A DNA stretch of 63,856 nucleotides from Ganoderma boninense (taxonomy: Eukaryota > Basidiomycota > Agaricomycetes > Polyporales > Polyporaceae). The notes under the pieces were generated by a model that saw only the letters and a list, made by a program, of their open reading frames with translations, was not told where the DNA came from and ran no database searches. Shown here one piece after another: positions 57,314 through 63,856 of the stretch (positions are counted from its first letter, which is position 1; every line of letters starts with the position of its first letter). The position numbers and the translations under genes are program-made. Location of the stretch: positions 1-63,856 of the forward strand of contig PJEW03000021.1 of assembly GCA_002900995.3 (NCBI GenBank), written 5' to 3'.

Positions 57314-58045
57314 TGCGGACAACACAGTCCAGACGCTACGAGACGACGACAGCGTCACTCTAATCCTCGGAGCCGGATCAATCTCAGCAGTTAATCAGCT
57401 CCAGGATTATTTATACCGCCCAGGAACCGCCCCATTTGACAGCATGAGCCTTTACGAATATGTCGGTAAGACAGAGAAGTTAACGAAAAACGCAGAACAT
57501 CGACCGCATTCACGCCGACACGATGAAGACCCTACAGCCACTCAAAAAGGTAGACCTGAGCAAGCCAGAGGTGAATTCAAGCCCGACCACCCTCAACATG
57601 ATACTCATCTTGTACGGAAACGCACCGTGTGGGTCGTCCCAGTGTTGTTAGGAGACAGCATCCCCCGTAAAGACCGAAGCTCCGAAGAGCGTGAAAAGTG
57701 GGCTCGTTCAATGCTGACGCTTTTCGTCCCATGGAGGCATCCTCGAGACCTAAAAAATGAAGATCAGACATGGTACAATGCTTACGACCACAAATCTTCC
57801 CAAATACCAGAAGAGCTCAAACTGATTATTCACAACATAAACGTCTTAAGCGAGTGCAAAGAGGCAAGAGATGCATCAACTGATGAACGCAGACGGAAAC
57901 AAACCCCTGACGTGCAGACTACAGATGGTCCCACTCCTACCAATGCATATGATGTCTACGATGAAAGCTGTGAAAGAACAATTGTTGATAACCCGGACGA
58001 ACCTATAGCCTCTGACAACAACACAGACGACACATCTCTCCTTCG
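57314..58045 (+). pseudogene. Helitron gene, middle segment
   Basis: Continues the Rep frame: after the target duplication the codons read NTVQTLRDDDSVTLILGAG, then NQLQDYLYRP and DSMSLYEYVGKTEKL, the typical linker between Rep and helicase, then a charged stretch. It ends at DTSLL where the hAT-type MITE begins. The frame joins to 58739 (RELDRFIGTRF) with one target copy. It is not expressed as a single protein in the present state. Confidence 0.75.
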
Positions 58046-58261
58046 TAAGGCTGAACACGGTTACAGTTAACACTGCGGTTAACAATTAACCGAGCCGCAA
58101 TTTGAGCTGCAGTTATATGAGCCGCGGTTTACTGTTAACCGCGGTGCAGTTAACTGCGGCTCCGGATCAAGGGTACAATAGAACACTTGAAACCGCGGTT
58201 TAACCGTGGTTTACAATGCTATATTAAATACATAATATTTACATATTTAATACTATTGTAC

Positions 58262-58328
58262 CGGCCGGGAATTGAACCAGAGGCCCAGTGTGTTGAAACA
58301 GCCATGCTAACCACTGCACCATGGGCTC
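58262..58328 (-). other. tRNA-like module (Pol III A and B boxes)
   Basis: The minus strand has TGGTGCAGTGGTTAGCATGG (A box/D arm) and, about 35 bp on, GGTTCAATTCC (B box/T arm). The acceptor stem does not pair, so it is tRNA-related, not a working tRNA. Confidence 0.6.
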
Positions 58329-58378
58329 TTAATGAGCTTATACATATGTATATTCATATACCAACGACCTTTTGGCCC

Positions 58379-58415
58379 TTATCTTATCTTATCTATCTTA
58401 TCTTATCTTATCTCA
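58379..58415. repeat. TCTTA microsatellite
   Basis: Several TCTTA / TTATC units in a row inside the MITE, close to its centre. Confidence 0.8.
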
Positions 58416-58457
58416 GTAAGTAAGAGTACTTATTATATTACTTACCAACAGCTGTAA

Positions 58458-58540
58458 TGGTCTGTTGGTGTAGTGGTTAGTACGCCTGATCGAATGAATG
58501 CAGAGCCCTGAGGTCTCTGGTTCAATCCCCGGTTGGAACA
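58458..58540 (+). other. tRNA-like module, second copy
   Basis: Plus strand: TGTTGGTGTAGTGGTTAG (A box) and GGTTCAATCCC (B box, 58519-58529). Spacing of about 55 bp is close to that of tRNA genes with a longer variable region. No clean cloverleaf forms. Confidence 0.6.
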
Positions 58541-58730
58541 CTATTATATTAACAACTGTTAATCATCCCTGCGGTTTATAAATTGAGCCGCGGTTTACAT
58601 ATTAACTGAACCGCGGTTAATAATAAACTGCGGTGCAGTTAAGGTGCGGCTCTGGATCGAGCCTTTCAAAGCACTGATAACTGCGGCTACGGCTCCGGCT
58701 CAACCGCGGTTCGAGCCGTGTTCAGCCTTA

Positions 58731-60629
58731 CTCCTTCGAGAGTTGGACCGTTTTATCGGCACACGCTTTAGACACGCCATTGACGAACACTACAAAACTA
58801 CAGGTGTCGTCAGTAAATCATCAGACTTATACGGAACCCCAGAACTACTCACTGAACACAGGAGACCGGACATAGACAAAGATCGAGCAACTATGCGCAC
58901 CCTCAAGCGCAAACGACGCCCTGAACACGTTGAACCCAACCAGCCTGGCCAAAGTGACAGAAACACCCGCCGAAGAAGGGAACACCTACCAACAATCGAC
59001 ATATCCCAGTTAGCCCAAAGCTCAAACCCACAACCGTCTACAAACCACACTGAAGGCTCGTATGATCCGAAGCTCGTAGCTTACCAGGTAGTCATAGAAA
59101 AAAACCTTCGTAGCAACCCAGAACAACACCGAGCATTTAACATAGTAGCTCACCATGCGATAGAAGGCAACTCACAGCTACTCATGTACATAGGAGGAGT
59201 AGGGGGAACAGGAAAGTCGCACGTTGTCAATGCAATCCTCCGCCTATTCAAACTCCTCGGTCGGAGCAAACACATCCTTGTCGCCGCGCCAACTGGTGCT
59301 GCTGCGATTCTAATAGGCGGACACACCATCCATTCGCTCACGCTGCTTCCCGACAAGGGGGGACATGACCTGCAACTGCTGTGCCAGATCTGGAATGACG
59401 TAGAATACCTCATACTCGACGAAATATCCATGATAGGTGCAAGGTTTCTCAGCCAGCTAAACTCACGACTTCAGCGAGCGAAAGGTTCTGATGACCAAGC
59501 GAGCGACCTACCTTTCGGTGGAATAAACGTGATATTCACAGGAGATTTTGGACAACTCCGACCTGTTCACGACCCCCCACTGTACAGTCACAATCTTGTT
59601 TCCAACCCTGGTCTCCAAAACTGTGAACTCAAAAGTTCTGTGAGCGCGCTGACCGGAGCTTACCTTTGGCGACTGGTGAACAAGGTAGTTCTGCTTAAAA
59701 TTAACCAGCGACAATCAGGTGACAAGCCCTACGCAGACCTTCTAAGCCGTGTAAGAGTAGGGGAGGCCAACTGCATGACCACAGATACCACACCATCCGA
59801 CTTTGAAGTCCTCAAAACACGTTATTCCGACCGAATAGGATCTTCGCCCGCTAATGTCGCAAAGTTTGCAAACGCTCCTATCATAGTGGGACGGAAAAAA
59901 CTACGCGACTTGCTCAATTTGCGCATCATGGGCCACCATGCCCGAAATATAGCAGCAAATATTCACCTTTACCACGCCAGGGACAAAGTTTCCGGCCAAT
60001 TCGTCCCTGATGCAGAACGGCCTCATATATGGTGTCTCTCATCCACTGTAACTAACGACAGTTTAGGAAGACTACCCCTTTTCCCAGGAATGAGAGTCAT
60101 GATACAGGAGAACCTTGCTTTCACAAACAGAGTAGTCAATGGTACAGAAGGGACCGTGCGCGACATCGTTTATGAGGAAGAGAACGGCAGGCGTTATCCT
60201 GTCGTGGCATATGTGCATATTCCTGGAGCAGGCGACATATGCACCAATGCCACCAACGACCTCGTGCCCATCTTTCCAGAGTGGACAACCTTTTACTGGA
60301 ATCGCACTGTGTCTGGTCGGACACGAAAGATCAGTGTTACGCGTCTTCAACTCCCCCTACTGTCTTCGTACGCATACACAGACTACAAATCGCAAGGGCG
60401 TTCACTCGACATAGCCATAGTTGACCCGGACAGCGCAACCTCTCTGCAAGGGGCATATGTCATGCTCTCAAGAGTCAGGGCTCTAGAGGGCCTATGCATC
60501 TTAAGACCATTTCAATCTAACAAGATCGAACAACGGCTATCTCAGGAACTCCGCATAGAGTTGCAAAGACTCCAGCACCTCGACGAAGACACTTCAATAA
60601 AACATCCTCTTATGCAGACTACGATGTGA
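58731..60629 (+). CDS. Helitron Pif1-like helicase half
   Basis: Begins in frame after the MITE (RELDRFIGTRFRHAIDEHY). Superfamily 1B helicase motifs follow in order. Walker A is GGVGGTGKSHV (59193 on). Next is the FLVAAPTG-like HILVAAPTGAAAILIGGHTI. Walker B is YLILDEISMIG (about 59410). Then come GGINVIFTGDFGQLRPV, LKINQRQSGDKPYADLLSRV, GMRVMIQENL, and the C-terminal TDYKSQGRSLDIAIVD and YVMLSRVRALEGL. Stop TGA 60627-60629. It should unwind DNA 5'-3' behind the Rep nick. All motifs look intact, but without the Rep half in cis the segment alone is probably not functional. Confidence 0.9.
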   Translation, partial: LLRELDRFIGTRFRHAIDEHYKTTGVVSKSSDLYGTPELLTEHRRPDIDKDRATMRTLKRKRRPEHVEPNQPGQSDRNTRRRREHLPTIDISQLAQSSNPQPSTNHTEGSYDPKLVAYQVVIEKNLRSNPEQHRAFNIVAHHAIEGNSQLLMYIGGVGGTGKSHVVNAILRLFKLLGRSKHILVAAPTGAAAILIGGHTIHSLTLLPDKGGHDLQLLCQIWNDVEYLILDEISMIGARFLSQLNSRLQRAKGSDDQASDLPFGGINVIFTGDFGQLRPVHDPPLYSHNLVSNPGLQNCELKSSVSALTGAYLWRLVNKVVLLKINQRQSGDKPYADLLSRVRVGEANCMTTDTTPSDFEVLKTRYSDRIGSSPANVAKFANAPIIVGRKKLRDLLNLRIMGHHARNIAANIHLYHARDKVSGQFVPDAERPHIWCLSSTVTNDSLGRLPLFPGMRVMIQENLAFTNRVVNGTEGTVRDIVYEEENGRRYPVVAYVHIPGAGDICTNATNDLVPIFPEWTTFYWNRTVSGRTRKISVTRLQLPLLSSYAYTDYKSQGRSLDIAIVDPDSATSLQGAYVMLSRVRALEGLCILRPFQSNKIEQRLSQELRIELQRLQHLDEDTSIKHPLMQTTM

Positions 60630-61412
60630 TTCGAGATACTCATCATACTAAGCACTCACCGAATGAACCCCAGCACAGTCGTGCAACTTTACCGCCCTCC
60701 CTGAAAAAGGCCCGTGACCCAGGCACAGGTTGTTCCTAAATATGGGACCGAAATAAATACCCTCATGACCACTGAACACCTACTCACCTAGGAAACAATA
60801 GCCATACTTACCATGCTGCAGTTCGCAGTTTTCACTAGTATCCTCGAACGCACTGCACTCAGTCGTGGAGCGACCAATCACCCGCAAACAGTCCTAGTCC
60901 ATCAGCTGTAATTCCCACAGTTGCACGTGCCCGAATACAATGAGCACTAGAGCGTCCGCAACTAAGTGCTTTTCGATCGCATCGTTACCACACGCACTGC
61001 CTCATCCACGGCACTCCATACTCACCTCAACAAACTCCGATTCCACATCTACGCCATCGAAACCGCGCCCTCCCAACCACCACAGTCGTTACCAAGGCGC
61101 CCTCAGGGAAATGTCGTTGCGAACACACCCCAGCACCATGGGTATCCTTGGGTACTTTGCACAACCAAAACACGCACCTGTCGTGCATGATCCTCTGGGC
61201 GACAGTTCTTTAAATGTACGCTATAATGCTCCACACCCCTATACAAACCTCCCACCGACCACTGCACGATCGTTACACCTCTTCACAGCACATTCTCCAC
61301 CATCTACCCACACACGATGTGCTCTGTCCTTGCACCGAAGAGGATCACACCAATATTCGGGTAAGCAAACACATAACAACACTTATACTCAACTAACATC
61401 TGAACGACACCA
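60630..61412. other. Helitron 3' region, no gene recognised
   Basis: Downstream of the helicase stop. The 3' hairpin plus CTRR end should be here; CTAG at 60789-60792 is possible but has no convincing hairpin just before it. First exons of the next gene may lie at 61310-61370. Confidence 0.35.
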
Positions 61413-62467
61413 GGGTTCCCGCTGAAGTCGCCGAAATGTTCGCAGACGAGATGGACATACCAACCCTCTCCAACTGGTGATGCACCTGCCAGTACAACTA
61501 CAACCATGCTACATCATCGCTCCGACGCTCGCTCATAAGCCGCATCCAGTCCTTCATTCCCTGCCCACGTCAATTAATCTCCATCGTCACGAAGCATGCA
61601 GCCATCTTCGGAGGCGAATTTGCACTCTCCTTCCTCCTGCGCTCTGACGTCTACCACCCCACCTGTCTCGAAATCTTCGCAAGCAATTACCAATTCGAAG
61701 GTCTTTGCGATGCGATCCTCGACAGCCCGGACGTCGCAATCTACATCGACAAACGTACCTTCCTTACGCGCACCCTTTTCCAGGCCCTCCGAAGGCTTAT
61801 ATCTCAAACACTCGTCATCCACCTCAACAACGGAAAAAGGGTCTATATACACCAGTCCTACACTTGCTCGCCGTCCGCCCCTATATCCCGCACCCTCTGT
61901 ACAGCTTTTTCAAATTACGTCACTGCGTATGGTTTCGGGTGTAGCCATCCAGAGCTAACGTTCGCACGTCGCGCACTTCTCTCAGACCAAGAGCTCCAGT
62001 ACCTTTCGCCTCACGACGCCCTGTCCTTGAACCATTTACTCTCCCACCGCTTTTCCCTCGCCGTATCTCCGACAGCTTGGCAGGAGTATAGACGGACAGT
62101 CGAGAACGGTGTCCTAGTCACGGCGGAAGAATGCTGGCGCGACAAATTCTTGTGCCCTAACCAGGGTCACTACTTTGGCGACCCAGGTTCCCTCGTAGCC
62201 TTCTTCGACCCCTTGCAAGGTGACGAGCAACGTTGCATCGAAAAGAACATAACCCCATTCGGACCTATGGTTATCTGGAGACTAATGTCGTCTTTCGATT
62301 GCGACGATGGATGCGAGTACCGCGACGATATATTAGAACAAGGTGTCACCTCCGTCCCCGTCCTCTTCCACAAAGACCCGTTCGGTGAACTCCGTGAATG
62401 CGTATCTGACAGATACATGCGCACGTCTCCTTACTACCGTCGCCGACCCCGTTCACTGTCCCTCTGA
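61413..62467 (+). pseudogene. F-box/nucleotidyltransferase-like copy 3
   Basis: A frame of about 350 codons with one stop, TGA at 61478-61480 in LSNW-stop-CTCQ, where copy 2 has WRATC. An Arg CGA to TGA change fits. An F-box-like start (VPAEVAEMFADEMDIP) is followed by the nucleotidyltransferase-like core AAIFGGEFALSFLL and CLEIFASNYQFEGLCDAI, then YGFGCSHPELTFARRALLSD, KFLCPNQGHYFGDPGSLVAF and NITPFGPMVIWRL. The stop at 62465-62467 gives a complete C-terminus. An intron with a CAG acceptor at 61411-61413 implies an upstream exon. The single nonsense codon may be a recent mutation or read error. Same subfamily as copy 2, more distant from copy 1. Confidence 0.65.
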
Positions 62468-63856
62468 CATAGTATGCCATATATGTAATATGTTACGTAC
62501 CTCGCAGCTGAACCAAACTACCATGACAACGTTATCTACCTGTAATAATACGAATGTTCCACTTTTCTGCAGTACAGAATGTTTGATATGCCACCTGTCA
62601 ATTTCAGTGCAGTGAGCAACTAACAATCTAAACAAATATCCCTAAGTCGCTCAAGTCTGGAGGGCAAAAACAAACATCCTCGCTTCCTACCCCAAACCCG
62701 CGAAGGTTCCGATACACCGAACACCAGCCACGAACAACGGCAAGGCGCCGTACGATGGTCAATGACAAGCACAATCAAAACACCTGCGATAACAACCAAC
62801 AAAACAGAGAACCGACGCATCACGCAACGTGAGTGGAAGGCACAAGCAATGCATGACCGATGACCGCCAAAACACCCAACTACATACTACCCTGGTCGAA
62901 ACTACGGACCGAAGACCGATACAACAAACTATGGCAACTCCAACTTACAAGGGGTGACCGGGGTCTCTCCTTTCGGTTCCGCCTCACGTGGGTATGGCAC
63001 CGCCGACACGGACTGTCATTACTGCTTTACAGACCCATCCACTAAAGTGGCCAGGCACTTGCTAAGTATCCATGTCGTGTTTACTGTTGACGCAATGGTT
63101 ACGTGTAGTAAGTGACAACTCTGCCACGCTCCGCAACTGTCGGATCCCCTACTTATTACTAGACCTCAAGTTCAGCGGGACAAGGTGATATGACTTTTGA
63201 ACAAGTAACTTTAGGACGTGAGCTCAAGATGGGTGTTTTGTCTTCCATGTGGTCAGATTCTATTCAGATCAGACACAAGTACGTACTGGCGTAGTTATTC
63301 CAGAGCTGCGGAGGCAATTCATGGTGCGTGGCGTGGCTTTGTCTAGGGAACTTTCAACGGAGCACCCTACTTATCGCTAGCTCATCGATGTTGGTGTTGT
63401 GACGCTTGCACCACAGCACGTGTGGTACCTCCACCCGGTCTTCAAGCAATCAAGTCCAAGTGTCAAGTGTCTACTGACTTACTGGCACCGGCAGAGACCA
63501 AGTCGATCGCGCAAAGAACAGCATTGGCTAATTGCGGCGGCTCCGACGACTGATGCTGGTACAGGGAGCGCGTCACTGCGAGGTGTCTATAATCGCTCTT
63601 CATCTTGAAAGTTAGCAAACGGCTGGGCTCCTCCCTCAAGGTGGGTGGCTATCACCGAATGGAGTGCCTTCCTGGCGGTCAATGTTTTCCAACCTTTTCA
63701 CGCGGATGAGCTCAAATCAATGGCTCAGCGGTTTTTGTTATGCAGGTCTTCGGGCTGGTGCTACGTTGGGTCAGTGTGTTTTACTGAACAACGTGGACTT
63801 CTCCCGTCTAACCATGCAGTGATGAAGCAGCGATTGACATTGGTATGGATCCACAT
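62468..63856. other. No gene recognised to window end
   Basis: About 1.4 kb with only short open frames on either strand and no visible TIR, LTR or tandem array. Confidence 0.4.

Larger units (their letters stand above)
58046..58730. mobile_element. hAT-type MITE (685 bp) in the Helitron
   Basis: TIRs start TAAGGCTGAACACGG at both ends. Exact 8-bp target duplication CTCCTTCG (58038-58045 and 58731-58738). Both subterminal regions are rich in AACCGCGGTT-like palindromes. The first 11 TIR bases are the same as in the MITE at 38080, so the two are related. It contains two divergent tRNA-like modules and a TCTTA microsatellite. Confidence 0.9.
51243..60629 (+). mobile_element. Helitron coding region with two nested insertions
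   Basis: One Rep-helicase gene, broken into 51243-54638, 57314-58045 and 58731-60629 by palindromic element B and a hAT-type MITE. Reading across single copies of both target duplications gives one open frame of about 2000 codons. Helitrons are rolling-circle transposons that insert between A and T without target duplication. The element ends (5' TC, 3' hairpin plus CTRR) were not located, so the interval covers coding sequence only. Confidence 0.88.

Noticed and set aside
44446..57320. Idea that both palindromic elements chose an identical host target CCAGCTGCT / ATATGGTGT
   Set aside because: The shared bases are part of the elements. With 7-bp duplications TTCCTTC and TGCGGAC as boundaries both host frames join perfectly, whereas a boundary at GTTGTA..TACAAC gives no consistent duplication in element A.
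58262..58540. Two functional tRNA genes
   Set aside because: A and B boxes are present, but acceptor and anticodon stems do not pair and both lie inside a MITE.
58644..58730. Start of the Helitron helicase at 58644
   Set aside because: The first 29 codons are MITE sequence. The true continuation begins after the target duplication.
60640..60830. Helitron 3' terminus at CTAG near 60790
   Set aside because: No GC-rich hairpin sits about 10 bp before it. It is left unassigned.

Overview
The window looks like a piece of a basidiomycete genome, most likely an Agaricomycete (the polypore group is a guess). The reasons are GC-rich protein genes split by many short GT-AG introns of about 50-70 bp, families typical of mushrooms (a DUF6534 membrane protein, a UstYa-like protein, F-box/nucleotidyltransferase-like proteins) and fungal Copia, Gypsy and Helitron elements. 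There are no rRNA genes, CRISPR arrays or operons, and no convincing functional tRNA gene.

Layout. 0-9 kb is a gene-bearing arm: a multi-exon MFS drug/toxin exporter (minus), a 1.0 kb non-autonomous DNA transposon, a UstYa/DUF3328-like protein (plus), a tiny secreted protein (minus) and an Agaricomycete single-pass membrane protein (plus). 9.9-19 kb is one DUF6534 gene cut in two by a 7 kb Copia element on the minus strand. The Copia Gag-Pol frame is intact. Its 5' LTR is swollen by a duplicated, low-quality tract around a 100-N gap. 19.4-21.7 kb is a flavin-containing monooxygenase gene with several apparent frameshifts. 22.8-32.4 kb is an accessory island: a divergent ribonucleotide reductase large subunit, an unknown acidic-tailed protein on the opposite strand, a protein with two tandem Zn2Cys6-like clusters, and an F-box/nucleotidyltransferase-like protein.

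33.7-43.0 kb is a decayed Gypsy element with near-identical LTRs, at least three nonsense codons and a hAT-type MITE inside its reverse transcriptase. 44-47.6 kb is a second nucleotidyltransferase-like gene, split by a 2.74 kb almost perfectly palindromic element. 48.4-49.8 kb is the 5' LTR and gag start of a third LTR element, running into a second 100-N gap. 51.2-60.6 kb is a Helitron whose single Rep-helicase reading frame is interrupted by a second, related 2.68 kb palindromic element and by a 685 bp hAT-type MITE that carries two tRNA-like promoter modules. 61.4-62.5 kb is a third nucleotidyltransferase-like copy with one nonsense codon.

The main result is the nested-insertion structure. 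Six insertions were delimited by target-site duplications seen directly in the sequence. In the four that split a reading frame (both palindromic elements and both hAT-type MITEs) the flanking frame is continuous when read across the duplicated target. The two palindromic elements share 6-7 bp duplications, related ends and 1+ kb arms, have no transposase, and fit no superfamily I can name. They are the best candidate here for something undescribed. The RNR / tandem-zinc-cluster / nucleotidyltransferase-like island is the second. All calls come from reading the sequence and translations by eye; no database search or alignment program was run.
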